Origin: Priapulus caudatus
Lineage: Eukaryota; Priapulida; Priapulimorpha; Priapulimorphida; Priapulidae
Assembly: GCF_000485595.1 (NCBI RefSeq)
Contig: NW_014577348.1
Span: 209,192-240,701 of the forward strand
DNA: 31,510 nucleotides
Direction: 5' to 3'
Each line of letters opens with the position of its first letter. Position 1 is the first letter of the stretch. The notes beneath the pieces were generated by a model. It was not told where the DNA came from, ran no database searches, and saw only the letters and a program-made list of their open reading frames with translations. Below, in pieces: positions 9,613 through 20,851 of the stretch. Both the position numbers and the translations under genes were made by a program.

Positions 9613-10600
9613 ATACGTCTTGTTGTCACGTTTAGTTGTCACGGACACAGCTCACATAGCACTGGCGCCAAACATCAGTACGATTACGTACATAAACGCC
9701 TGTGATATGTTAATGGAATTGCTCTGCAATCCCTCTGATCAATACTCAAGAACTATAGTTTGTATATTCCGTGGTGGAATCCACCTAGTGCTGCATGAAT
9801 TAATTCTATACCTACGCGGACCGTACGTACGCCCAAGCAGTCTCGGATGACAATCCCTGTGTGACATCTGCGTGTAATTTATAGAAGTACTATACATGAT
9901 AGCATAATGGAAAATCTCCCTGATATAGATATATTTGCTAAGAACATGCTCGTTTCATTCCAGTCGGCAGATTTCTGATTGCCTGCATGTAAATAGTGTT
10001 TTATACTTCACTAGATGCACTCCTCATGCCATGATGATACCAACAGCTTCGCAGTATCGAGGCATTAGAAACCAGCAAGATAGCCAAGCGGCAGACATGA
10101 AAAGCTTAACTACGAATCATAGCTGACGCTCTGTGGTCACGTGTTGCGTGACTGCCAAATCAGGCATTAAATCGTGGCGGCATAGTTTTGCGCTGGCTTC
10201 TCTAATAGGGACGTTGTCATTAGACTGCATGATCTAAATGCGGTGAAGCTGAAGAGCAGTACCATGAAAGTTGGTCAAGTGAAACTATAGCGGTTCCCTC
10301 ATACAACTCTATACACCAAGCCGGATGGGCTTCGTCTGAGTGCACTGCTTCCACATGATTCTATAGCGGCGGTAAATGAATTACGGCATCGCTAGCAGCT
10401 ATACTCGAATTTTATATAAGGGAAAACGAGATAGGAATGTCGTGCGGAAGTTGTATGTATTTGATGGCGCAGCGCTATATTATAATATACTACACCATTG
10501 ACCCACTAGCAGACTACACCCGAAGGCGATTACGACGTGACATGCGCAACTCCACTCGAAAATACTATCAAGCGCACGCAAGCCCTCTAATCCCTTGCAA
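9613..10600. other. Intron sequence, nothing recognised
   Basis: Unique-looking sequence; short frames carry no family motif on either strand. Confidence 0.4.
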
Positions 10601-10695
10601 TAGGCTCGTTCACACGAGACTTCGTATTTCTGAAATACCGGATTTGCGAAATACCGTATCTGAGACAAATACGAGGTCTCGTGTGAACGAGGCTA
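10601..10695. mobile_element. Short foldback element
   Basis: Arms CTCGTTCACACGAGACTTCG and CGAGGTCTCGTGTGAACGAG around a core of GAAATACC/GGTATTTC mirrors. It shares about 70 bp with the left part of the complex at 28968-29471, so it is a dispersed family. Confidence 0.85.
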
Positions 10696-11477
10696 ATGTT
10701 TCGTGCCTCGGCTAATTTCAAACGAAACAGTGGCAGATGAGGAATGCCAATACACGACTAGCGCACCGTATCACGTCATGGCAATTTCAATTATTTACGC
10801 ACGCACGCACGCGTACGCGCGTGTAACGTAACACGGTGGGCAGCAGCAGGTAGGAGTCCGATACCGGTGCGCGCAATCATGCTTTAACCTCAAGCTGTAA
10901 TGAAGGCGCTGGTGTTTCTAGTGTTACTACTACAGATATTAGGTTACTAGATTACTAGATTTAGGTTACTACAGGTATTATTAGCTCTTGGTACTGCTAT
11001 CGCCAGATGCCGCCCTGCGATATCGATGCTACAACCGTAACTGTCCCATCAGGAGCATAGAGCATGAATCTGTAGTTATTTAACATGAATAAAGTGTATG
11101 TTTTGTAAGTGCAGTAACAGTGTGAGTATTTTTAATTAATATCTGTTCGATGCTTATTCAGGCCTGCAGCCTATGGACGGCGTCTACTGTATAGCAACAC
11201 CTTAAAGCACGTGCTTCTCAAATCTCCACACATGCGCATTTACTAACGACTCGGTGGTTAGATTACGTTAGTACGCGACATGCACTCGGCGACGCGACCA
11301 CCCATGCATGTAGAATACGGAGTGAGCGAAAAATACAAAATCTCTTTACATTTCTGGATAAAGAATCCGTCCGCTTTTTAAGATGCTGTTATGTTAGAAT
11401 CGTAATTAATATAATTAATTGCAATAATTAGAACCACGCCGTCCGTGCATCGTTGGGGAGGCAGGTGGGAGATCTGA
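10696..11477. other. Intron sequence, nothing recognised
   Basis: Only a short CACG run (10798-10812) and a few TTACTAGAT repeats near 10930-10980. Confidence 0.4.
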
Positions 11478-11550
11478 TAAAGAACATGAAGATCATGATC
11501 ACCAAGATGATCACGATTATCAACAAGATCATGATCATGATCAGGATGAC
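11478..11550. repeat. GATCATGATCA-rich degenerate repeat
   Basis: Repeated GATCATGATCA and CAAGATGATCA blocks. Reads as Asp/His-rich on the minus strand, without exon support. Confidence 0.75.
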
Positions 11551-11869
11551 GCTCCTTAACATCTTCAACAACAGCGACAATGCAACAGTAAGAGGGCGCG
11601 TGCCAATGTGTAGCTCCCAAACCAAATGAATGACACTGGCCTACGTGTGTGTGCGTGCGTGTGGGCGCGTAAATCAGGTTTCAACTTTCAGTCCACAATT
11701 CACACTGGTGTGCATCGCCCACCTCCCGAATATTTGTAGACTTTTTTGGACCATAAAAAACGAATTGCATTGGAAGCTGGGCTTCCTGGATAAAAAAAAA
11801 GTCGATAGCCATTCCCTGACAGCATCGGGTAACACCGCAAATACAGTCGCTGTCTGTGCGCGCATGAGT

Positions 11870-11995
11870 GCTTGCGTGCGTGCTTGCGTGTGTATACAGT
11901 ATTTATGTGTGTGTGTGTGTGCGCGCGCGCGTGCGTGCGTGCGTGCGCGTTTGTGTGTGTGTGCGTGCGCGCGTGTACGTGTGCGCCCGTCTGTA
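11870..11995. repeat. GT/GTGC microsatellite
   Basis: GTGCGTGC, a GT run and GCGCGCGC alternation. The preceding stretch 11650-11869 holds no supported feature. Confidence 0.88.
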
Positions 11996-12557
11996 TGCGT
12001 GCTTACGAGCACAAGTGTCGGCATTCCACGTGCTTTCTGTTACATTGCATAGTACTTACACGTGTGAGAAAATAGTACTGCGATAGAATATAATATATCC
12101 ACTAACTGTCTCCCCAGTCGCGTTTCCCACCATAAACACTTAACAACGCGGCCGGTGTATTTTCGGAGCAGCTGGTCGAGTGATCTAGACAGCTGGTTCC
12201 TAGTGCTTCATTACCCTTTCCCATATCCGCTGACAAGCAGACGTCCCTAGTGACGCACTGCGCGAAACACAGTTTCATCTCTCGCTAGCCAGCGATTCGT
12301 GAACATTCCAGTAACTTTACAGTTTGAACGACCCAAGCGATCCGACGGCACATTAAAACACAAAACATTGCCTGCGCGGACCGTCGTGTCCTCCGTGCGC
12401 GTATATGCGTGTGTCGGTGTGCATGCGTGCGTGCACATTGTGCCCGACATATATTGGTCATAAAAAGCAATTCGTGGTGCTTGCCGTCATAACTTAGGGG
12501 GGCTCTACCTTGCCAATCTCATGATATTTAGCAAAATATACCTATCTGGGAATGAGC

Positions 12558-12561
<4 letters not shown>
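11996..12561. other. Intron sequence, nothing recognised
   Basis: No exon or repeat I can support, apart from short GTGC runs near 12400-12435. Confidence 0.4.
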
Positions 12562-12647
<86 letters not shown>

Positions 12648-12855
12648 CGCTCATGCACCGTAGTGCGAGTGAGCAAGAGAGAAAGAGAGAGAAAGAGACA
12701 GCGAGAGACAGAGACGGACAGAGAGGCTGAGTGAGTGAGCAAGAATTGGAGAGTGAGTGCGAGAGAAAGAGAGAGAGCGCGCGCGAGAGAGAGATATTGG
12801 AAGAGCGAATGAGACCAACGAGAGAACGGGAGCAGGAGAGAAATAGGAGGGCCAG
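12562..12855. repeat. (GA)n microsatellite and decayed flank
   Basis: Nearly pure GA to about 12647, then GAGA/GTGAG-rich sequence fading by 12855. The whole strand is purine-rich, giving RERE and LSLS frames. Confidence 0.92.
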
Positions 12856-13456
12856 GAAAACCCCGTGTGAACAGACCAGACTGATAGCAGCTGACTGACC
12901 GCCTGTCTACTGTAACGGGCTTAGCAAGCTGCGTGTACGATGAGCACAACTAGCGTATTACCGACTAGATTGGCAATATTCTGTTGACGGATTTCCCGCG
13001 GTGGCTAATGAACCACAACTTCATTTTAGGTAACGCCGCCAAAGAGGATTATATATAAGGCGTACAGTATCGCAACTATTTCACTAAATTACAGGGTTTT
13101 AAATAAATGAACACACGCACGTACATACTTACGCACACGCGCACACGCGCACGCGCGCACACGCACAGTGACGCACACATGCACACACACGCAGGCACGT
13201 AAATCGCCTGATGATGAACTAAAACACATATTTACAAATGGGCGTTTGATCTCTTGTTTTGAAGGTTTATCGCGTCAGAGCAAATCAAAGCAGCCAATCA
13301 GAGGAACCCTTTGCGCATTTGCGGTACGGAAAAAATAGACGCCGCCCGCGTAATGCCTCGCGATCCCATGATGCCTCACGCGCGCGCCTCTTCCCTCAGT
13401 ATCTCTTACATAAAGGGCGAGTCTGTTTTTCGGTCTGTCTGTCTGTCTCCCCCCCC

Positions 13457-13638
13457 CGTAAGAGGTCACCCCAAACACCATATATATTCTGAATCAGCAT
13501 GACTCGACGGCGACGCGACGACCAAAAAAATATAAAAAATAAAAAAACTACAAAAATCTCAAATTAAAATTAAAATTATTTTTTATTTTCATAAATGTCT
13601 GCGCGGTAGCGCTATATACCCTCCTACTAATTCACTGC
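13457..13638 (+). repeat. Helitron internal direct repeat, copy 1
   Basis: Starts CGTAAGAGGTCACCCCAAAC and ends CCTCCTACTAATTCACTGC. Matches 13891-14082 with small indels; offset 434 bp. Confidence 0.88.
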
Positions 13639-13890
13639 GGCCATTCACTTGCATGTTGTTTGCATTTTGACCGCTATTTTTGTAGCTCTATTGTCGAACT
13701 ATTAAAACAATTATAAGCTTCGAAGAAGAGACAAAAGCGTCGTACACGACTACTGCTGAAAGGTATAAATGCTCAACTTGCCGCTTATTTTTCCCGCATG
13801 CACTCAGTGATTGTCGTTAGCACTCAATCAGCATGACGCGACGACCATTTCAGGCCAAAAACAATTTAGGCAATTACATAAACCCTCCTC

Positions 13891-14082
13891 CCGTAAGAGG
13901 TCACCCCCAACACCATATATATATTCTTAATCAGCATGACGCGACGACCATTTTAGGCCCAAACAAAATCACAAAAATACAAAAACTACAAAAATCTCAA
14001 ATTACAATTACAATTATTTATTATTTTCATAAATGTCCGCGCGGTCGCGCTATATAGGCCTACCCTCCTACTAATTCACTGC
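13891..14082 (+). repeat. Helitron internal direct repeat, copy 2
   Basis: Second copy, sharing GTAAGAGGTCACC, the AATCAGCATGACGCGACGAC block, the ACTACAAAAATCTCAAATTA block and the CTCCTACTAATTCACTGC end. A further fragment of the middle block is at about 13827-13848. Confidence 0.88.
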
Positions 14083-14111
14083 TCATCCATCGAGTGCATG
14101 CGCGTGCGCGT

Positions 14112-14131
14112 GTGCGTGCGTGCGTGCGTGC

Positions 14132-14180
<49 letters not shown>

Positions 14181-14212
14181 GGTGCATGGGGGTGTCGGTG
14201 TGTGTGTGGGTT
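14112..14212. repeat. GT microsatellite inside the Helitron
   Basis: A GTGC run followed by about 25 GT units and a degraded GT-rich tail. Confidence 0.92.
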
Positions 14213-14220
14213 GCTACAGG

Positions 14221-14304
14221 GTCGGTAACCCAGACAACCTCTACATCCTCTCTCAAGATGGCAACACCAACAATGTTGTGTACCAAGAAGCGCTGCAGAA
14301 CTGA
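14221..14304 (+). pseudogene. Remnant C-terminus of a Helitron replication helicase
   Basis: A 27-residue stretch, VGNPDNLYILSQDG then NTNNVVYQEALQN, ends at a TGA about 120 bp before the Helitron 3' terminus. The TNxVYxEAL-like ending recalls the C-terminal end of Helitron Rep/helicase proteins and sits where that end would lie. The sequence just before it, TTGCTACAG, could be a splice acceptor. There is no helicase core, so it is a deletion remnant. The likeness is from memory of the family and needs an alignment. Confidence 0.5.
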
Positions 14305-14423
14305 ACAGAAGTCAAAATTCTTGGCACAGATTTATAAAATCAGAATAAGGTCAGTACAGCCGTCATGGCAGACTCAATTCTCTTTTCTCATTTACCCCGG
14401 GCATCGCCGGGTAGCCCAGCTAG

Positions 14424-14823
14424 TAAAAATAAAATGAGTATTTCGCCGGCGCTTTAGCAGCGCGCGAGTTTCGCCACTCCAGCGACGCGCGCGACCGAAT
14501 CAAAGCTGAGACACGAGGGCCTTTATCTCGCCGGGTATTGATCGTGTCCGCGCTCCGCTGTTTCTTTTTCCGACGACTTCACTAATTGCTGTTCATTTAA
14601 CAGCGGCAGCGCACTGACAGGGGGAGGGGGCTCAACACGGTCGGCATTTACGCGGGGGTTAAATTAACTATAACTGATATAATATGACGTTCAAACAGAA
14701 CTATACGCACGTAACATTACTATAGCATTGTGGTTCGTTGTTTTGTATTATAAGAACATGATAGCCTTAAAATAAATAATTAATTGACATTACATATAAT
14801 GAAAGTGTCAATGACACTATATA
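14424..14823. other. Intron sequence, nothing recognised
   Basis: GC-rich near 14440-14660, then AT-rich. No repeat or exon supported. Confidence 0.4.
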
Positions 14824-16081
14824 TAGCTCACCTTGGGTGTGATAGAAGAGGAAGATGATATTTAAAATTTGGTAAGTGTTTCATTTATGATGGACCAAAA
14901 TGTGATCAAATGTCCTTATTCCCTGTTTTATACTAATAGAAATTTCACTCTTTTGTTTCAGGGTTAGTTTTAATGCAAAAATAAATGTTTCAGATCTGAA
15001 AGTCTGAAATCTGGGCGAGAGATGGCGCTACGCCTAAATGATCGCCATTTTGGTTTTCGATTATCGTGCAAATAACAGCAATAAAATATTCCAGTGAAAT
15101 TACTGTAACGAATAATCTAAAACACAATATTACACGTAGGTATGATTAGGTAGGTAGGTAGGTAAGTAGGTAAATTTAACAAAATCGAATGAAACTAGAT
15201 GGCCATTTTCATTTTTGCCAAAAAGTGGGCGTGGCTCGAGAGTAGGTCGACTGGCGTGCTCCAAAATAGGACCTGCAAATCTCTCTCATAGGAGTAACAA
15301 CTGTATGCAATTTGAAATAAGTTTGTCAAACGGTTCTTGAGTTATTGTTGAACGTAAGCAGACACTGAAATGCATCTAGTGAAATTGCCAAAATCTACAT
15401 AATTTGCATAATTTAAAAAATATATCAAAACCCGTGTGATACGTTTTGGGGCCAGTCCTTATTCATTCACATACCAAAAATAAGCAAAATCCATTGAACC
15501 TGAACTGACTTATGGCCATTTCCATTTTTGCCAAAAAGTGGACGTGGCTCGAAAGTAGGTCAACTGGCGTGCTGCAAAATAGGACGTTCAAATCTGTCCC
15601 ATAGGAGTAGCAACTGCATGCAATTTGAAACATGTGGGTCAAACGGTTCTTGAGTTATCGTTGACCGTAGGCAGACACTGAAATGCATAGTGAAATTGCC
15701 AAAATCTACATAATTTGCATAATTTTAAAAATATATAAAACCCCCTGTGGTATGTTTTGGGGACAGTCCTTATTCATTCACATACCAAAAATGAGCAAAA
15801 TCCGTTGAACCTGAACTGACTTATGGCCATTTCCATTTTTGCCAAAAAATGGGCGTGGCTCGAAAGTAGGTCAACTGGCGTGCTCCAAAATAGGACGTTC
15901 AAATCTCTCCCATAGGAGTAACAACTGTATGCAATTTGAAACATGTGGGTCAGACGGTTCTCAAGTTATCGTTGACCATAACCAAATGTTGACGGACAGA
16001 CGGACAGACGGACGGACGTACGATGGACAACGCCCCATGGCATTAATAGCTCATCTTGACGATTGTGACCAAGGTGAGCTA
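14824..16081. mobile_element. 1.26-kb element with TAGCTCACCTT ends and internal tandem repeats
   Basis: The left end TAGCTCACCTTGG is mirrored by the right end CCAAGGTGAGCTA. The right end also folds on itself (TAGCTCATCTT at 16047-16057 with AAGGTGAGCTA at 16071-16081). Inside are a GGTA run (15146-15172), a 313-bp tandem repeat, and a GACGGACA run (15990-16017) before the terminus. It has no transposase-like coding sequence. Its right end stops 19 nt from the splice donor of the convertase exon at 16101-16177. Elements with this GACGGACA plus AGGTGAGCTA ending remind me of dispersed repeats of marine invertebrates; that is recollection, not a search. Confidence 0.75.
15201..15985 (+). repeat. 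313-bp imperfect tandem repeat, 2.5 copies
   Basis: Copies begin at 15201, 15514 and 15825 with GGCCATTTTC or GGCCATTTCC. Each runs through TTTTTGCCAAAAAGTGG, CGTGGCTCGA, TAGGAGTA(A/G)CAACTG and AAACGGTTCTTGAGTTAT-like blocks. The third copy is cut after about 160 bp. Mismatches are scattered, so the duplication is not recent. Confidence 0.92.
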
Positions 16082-16100
16082 AAAACCAACAATAACTTAC

Positions 16101-16177
16101 TTATTTTCATTTTTCTCGTCGTATCTCGGCATGGGGTTGTTATCATGGTTGTTAACATCGTAGCTTGCGCGAGCATC
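16101..16177 (-). CDS. Proprotein convertase, short exon between catalytic Asp and His
   Basis: A 77-bp exon too short for an ordinary ORF search. I found it by looking for the missing link between the Asp and His exons. It encodes DARASYDVNN, HDN, NPMPRYD, EKNEN and the first two bases (AA) of a Lys codon. The acceptor is TTGTGTTTTTGCAG before GAT (phase 0, matching the previous exon). The donor is AATAA followed by GTAAGT (phase 2, matching the next exon). The splice with 2400-2488 recreates AA-A, Lys, giving NENK-HGTRC, which matches the NEN(K/R)HGTRC block of convertases. The DVN and PMPRYD segments are family signatures on the surface loop before the active-site His. Introns of 11279 bp and 13612 bp flank it. 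A repetitive element ends 19 nt into the downstream intron. Confidence 0.93.
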
Positions 16178-16818
16178 CTGCAAAAACACAACGTACACAT
16201 GTTTTTCATGTACACAGATTGGCTTCCAGTTTATAACAGGTTTGTGTGTATCTGTGTCTACTCTAATTCACATAACTGTTATAACGTAAGCACGTCTGTT
16301 AAAATAATAATAATAACACATTTTCCACACCTCTGCACAAGTTATGTCATGCTATATGGGATTTTGTGTTGTATGAACAGCGTAACAGCTATCTCCCGCA
16401 ATGTGCCCACAGCTAACGGAGGAGTTACCCGTTCCTGAATTCCGTACTATATTTAGTCTTACATATCAGAGCTATATAATAACACGTGCTATTTCCTCAT
16501 CGCGTCAAGCAAAAATTGTTAGCCATCCATCACCCAGGAACAATCATAATCGATCACAATCATTTTGTCGCGGGGTTTACCAACTGGCCGGAAATGATGA
16601 AAGAGGTTCTTGGTTTTAACATTGCACTTTTTAGCTTTTTATAGTGCGCGGCTAATAGTTGCTCTGGTTTCAACAAAGCACTACGTCTATAAAGCAGTTT
16701 TATTGTTCGCAAAACATACAAGTTACTGCTTTCCAGGTTTCATTTTCGGGAAATTTATTTACAAACTTCAATACCACGCGAACTGTTGGGTTGTGCTAAC
16801 TCTCGCTGCGTGTCTAAT
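16178..16818. other. Intron sequence upstream of the 77-bp exon, nothing else recognised
   Basis: Only the polypyrimidine tract and acceptor of the exon at 16101-16177 are recognisable, at the left edge. Short plus-strand frames have no known motif. Confidence 0.4.
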
Positions 16819-17251
16819 ACCCCGTACAGACTGCAACATTTGATATGGTATTAAACTAGCGCGCGTCAGGCCCGGGCAAATCGTAGCGTACAGACTGCAT
16901 ATTTGATCCTACATTAAATGAGTCATCAGTTCTCTGCTCAGCTCGCACGTCACACTGCAGACAGCCAGGTACAACGAGCGTACAATTAAGTGACCTAAAT
17001 AAGGCTATGCGCATGCGTATTGCGATTTAGCACCGGGTAGGGCCGCCCGCTTGTTGCGTACAGACATACACACGCGGGCTATCTTATTCCGGGCTAAGTT
17101 ATCCCGGGTCTGGCCCTGCTTCATTTGCGAGGCCAACTTGGAGCGGGCCAGCGCGTATTTGGAGCGGGATAGCGTGCAGACACTGGAAATATTTGGCGGG
17201 GGCCGGGCGCGCGCTAGTTTAATACCATATCAAATTCGTAGTCTGTACGGG
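16819..17251. mobile_element. Foldback element with about 60-bp arms
   Basis: The left arm (16819-16880) reads CCCGTACAGACTGCAACATT then TGATATGGTATTAAACTAGC and GCGCG; the right arm (about 17193-17251) is its mirror. The interior contains further GCGTACAGAC and GGGCC(A/T)GCG-type blocks. No coding domain. Confidence 0.83.
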
Positions 17252-17780
17252 CTATAACGCTGAAACGTTTTCTAGTGAAGAGTACGATGTTTGATGCTAG
17301 CTATCTGTCGCCGTCTTCCTAACATGGCCGTAGAGACCACTGACATTTTCACGTTAGTGATATATCAAAGCTCTTCCCCCAATTGTCAACCACCACGACA
17401 GCCTGTTAACATCACTGTTGCTCATGTATCACTCCCTATATCGTTCCCACGGTGAACGCCATCAGTATAGATCTATTAATATATTAATATTCCTTCTGCA
17501 GCCTGTTGGAGCCTGCATCCTCGCCCGCAAAATGCAGGTAATAGCGATACCAGTAGCATCATGCACTAACCCCGTTAGCCAACGCAGGAGTATCGGCATG
17601 TGCGCCCCATCCCACCGAGCCAGTGCACAACTAGTGTGGACCAGAGTGTAGAGTTTCAGTTCTACAGTTTTTTTTATGTAGAAACCAAATATGTCTATAG
17701 CAATGGACTCTATAGCGTTGCGCAATTACTCGGTATCCACCAGCTCACGGCCGCGTATTCTCGAGCTTCATTTTATCCGC
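17252..17780. other. Intron sequence, nothing recognised
   Basis: Unique-looking sequence without supported features. Confidence 0.4.
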
Positions 17781-17861
17781 GCACACACGCACACGCACAC
17801 GCGCGCGCACACACACACGCGCGCACACACACACACGCACGCACGCATGCACGCATACACA

Positions 17862-17917
<56 letters not shown>

Positions 17918-17997
17918 CGCACACGCACACGCGCACGCGCACGCGCACGCGCACGCAACAGCACAACGCACACGCACACGCACACGGCACACGCCCA

Positions 17998-18070
<73 letters not shown>

Positions 18071-18073
18071 ACA
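17781..18073. repeat. Long CA/CG microsatellite
   Basis: Pure CA at about 17878-17915 and 18001-18068, with GCGCAC and CACGCACG alternation between. Another candidate Z-DNA tract. Confidence 0.94.
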
Positions 18074-18264
18074 CAAGATCGTCATCAGGTGTAGCCTACC
18101 CGCGAGGCCGAGCAAGACAAAAAGCCGTCCTCAACTCCCACAATGTTCTGTAAAGCGATCGGATTATGTTGGAAATAAGCCGGTTTGAATTTCTGCGAGA
18201 GAGAAAGTGCGCTCCTAAGCCGTTGTCCCCACACCGAGGACGGCGCAGCGCCAATGTAATGTTT

Positions 18265-18468
18265 GCGCGCGTGTGTGCGTACGGGTACATGTTCTTTCGT
18301 GAGCGTATACGTATGTATATATATATGTGTGTTTGTGTTTGTGCATGTTCGTGCGTGCGTACGTGTACTTGTTTTTGTGAGCGTATGTATGTGTATGTGT
18401 GTGTTTGTGTTTGTGTATGTTCGTGCGTGCGTGCGTGCGTGCGTGCGTGCGTTCGCGTGTGTGTACAT
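18265..18468. repeat. GT/GTTT/GTGC microsatellite
   Basis: TGTGTTTGTGTTTGTG blocks occur twice, about 80 bp apart, each followed by GTGCGTGC, so a larger unit was duplicated. Confidence 0.85.
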
Positions 18469-19765
18469 GGAGCTGACAGCCACCACTTCGCAGATGTAAT
18501 GAAGCATGGTCGATACGAAAATGGCCATAAATAAATAAACGACAATTCAGGCTAAGCTACGTTCCCTTTCCAGACTAGAAAGGCGCCATTATCCTGGGCC
18601 TACTGGAGACCGTTCAACAGATCTCGAACGTTTACACATCGATTCTGCCCGAATATAAATCTTCATTTGATATAGGAAGCGGTGCGGGAACTTGCCAACA
18701 ATGGCTGCCACGATGTGCGGGAAAGAACGGTTTGAACGAGTGGGTGGGGGAGGTACATCAGATCTTCAGCAAAATGAAAAGATAATAAAAACACCCGGAA
18801 TGTGATAAAAAAACATACTCGAGAGCCCTAAAATTCAATATCATCCTCGTTCTCCGGTTCAAGGGCCACATTGTTTTTCTCAGTCCATGAAATTCCATGC
18901 TGCCCTCACAATCGGGTAATAAGTGTAAATACATATAAACACGTTATACAACGAAATATTGCGAGAGATTTACCCAGCAGTAGATGCCTGCTTGTGCAAC
19001 GTTATAGCGTGTGGGTTATATGCAGGATTACGCTTTCTAGCAATCACGCGCAATGGCTCTGTCTTGTATGATCAGTGCTTGCCGCAGCATATCTACGTGG
19101 AACAGTGTGTTAGCCAGAGACCCGTCTGTATACCCGTCCTTTGGACGGCCTATTCTTGGATGAGACGGATAAAATTTGATAGAGACGGCATGAGGGCGAC
19201 CCAATTATATATATTATACACCTTGTATAACTGACAACAGTGCTTATAAGAATTTAAAATTTAATCATATCAGATTCCTGTCTTTTTGGCATTATATTAC
19301 AGACTAAATTTCCGCCATCTTAAGGTAAGACCTTCCGCCCTAGGGCGCTTCACACCCGCAGCATCCTCGCTTCGCTCAGATGGTGAGACTCCCTGATTTT
19401 TTCTCTGGCTAACCCTGTGACGTGGAATCATTTACTAAAATCAACATATTTCAAGTGAATATGAAGAAAACTTTTTAAATGTGCCGGGTTGTATATAGGG
19501 TTATAATAACTATCTTTAATCCGCGTATAGATATATCTGAGATCTAGGTGGGCGCGGGAGGTGGAATTGTGGCATTCCATGCACCGTATTTTACTTCTCT
19601 GAACATTCAGTTTGTCTGCCCCACCCCAGTCTCCCTTTATTGCCTTCATCTCGTTCTCCTCAACCTTCTGCCTCCCCACGTCTTTGCCATCACTCCATTC
19701 TCGCGATCACCCCGTTCTCTCTCATGTGCGAAAGAATTTGAGTAACAAAGACCATGAGCGCCCCC
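18469..19765. other. Intron sequence, nothing recognised
   Basis: No exon, TIR or tandem repeat that I can support in about 1.3 kb. Confidence 0.4.
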
Positions 19766-19774
19766 TTCTCTCTC

Positions 19775-19861
<87 letters not shown>

Positions 19862-19921
19862 CTCTCTCTCTCTCTCTCTCTCTCTTCTGCGCCTCTCTCT
19901 CTCTCTCTTCTCTCTCTCTCT

Positions 19922-19961
<40 letters not shown>

Positions 19962-20039
19962 TCTCTCTCTCTCTCTCTCTCTCCTCTCTCTTCTCTCGCT
20001 CTCTCTCTCTCTCTCATCTCTTCTCTCTCTCTCTTCTCG

Positions 20040-20111
<72 letters not shown>

Positions 20112-20136
20112 CTCTCTCTCTCCCTCTCTCTCTCTC

Positions 20137-20175
<39 letters not shown>

Positions 20176-20290
20176 CTCTCTCTCTCTCTTTTCTCTCCCT
20201 CTTTCTTTCTCCCCCTCTCTCTCTCGGTCTCACTCGCTCCCTCCAATCTCTCACTTTCACCCTCGCTCTCGTTTTCTCTCTTCCTCTCAC
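19766..20290. repeat. (CT)n microsatellite, about 500 bp
   Basis: Long CT runs broken by TTCT, CCCT, GCTC and CGCT. The minus strand is a continuous purine run, so triplex (H-DNA) structure is plausible. SLSL and RERE frames are artefacts. Confidence 0.94.
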
Positions 20291-20851
20291 TCGTGCTCTA
20301 TTCCCTGCATTGTGGCTAGATCTGTGACTCACCAGCCGAATAAACAGCAGCAGCAGCGAACGGCGAGACGCATTCCATGTAGCGCATAGCTCCGCAGCAA
20401 GCTCCTGCTCTACCCGGGAGAGCACGCGGCGCGGCGCTGCACTTATTTTGTTGCCGCCATCATTATTGTTGTTTGTTATGTAAAACGCGCTCTATTTCCG
20501 GAAGCCGTCGATTGCTCCCTGCCATCCTCAATACACATTCCGCACCAACGGCTGCGGAGTGGCACCCTCCAGTCTGAGCGGCGGAGGGGGGGGGAACTCG
20601 ACGGTCAAAGAAGTGGAGGTGGGAGAACGGGAGCGAGATGCTGAGGTGTCGATTCCAGGCAGCGAACGCAGTTGCAGGCGGAATCGATCACAGTTATTGC
20701 GAGACGCGGGGAGGGTGTGAACCGCAAACATTGTTTTGCGATAATTATGTGCGTTTCGTCGCCGCGTGTTTCGAAAAAGCCGATACACGTACATCGCTTC
20801 CAATAACACGACTCCGTGATCGCTTCTTAACACGACGCCGCCGCACACACG
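20291..20851. other. GC- and CpG-rich stretch without a recognised gene
   Basis: Higher GC than its surroundings with many CpGs, and GCCGCCATC at 20453-20461. This could mark a regulatory region, but no promoter element or exon can be supported. Confidence 0.3.

Larger units (their letters stand above)
13402..14423 (+). mobile_element. Non-autonomous Helitron
   Basis: The 5' end is TCTCTTACATAAAGGGCGAG, starting with TC after a host A at 13401, followed by a TCTGTCTGTC run. The 3' end is CTAG at 14420-14423 before a host T. Ten bases before CTAG ends a GC hairpin, TACCCCGG-GCATCG-CCGGGTA. TC...hairpin...CTAG inserted between A and T is the Helitron signature. Inside are two direct repeats of about 185 bp (13457-13638 and 13891-14082), a GT microsatellite and a short helicase-like tail. 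It lies within the 13.6-kb convertase intron. Confidence 0.8.

Noticed and set aside
19612-20425. SLSL and RERE frames of more than 200 residues
   Set aside because: Translation of a CT microsatellite on both strands.
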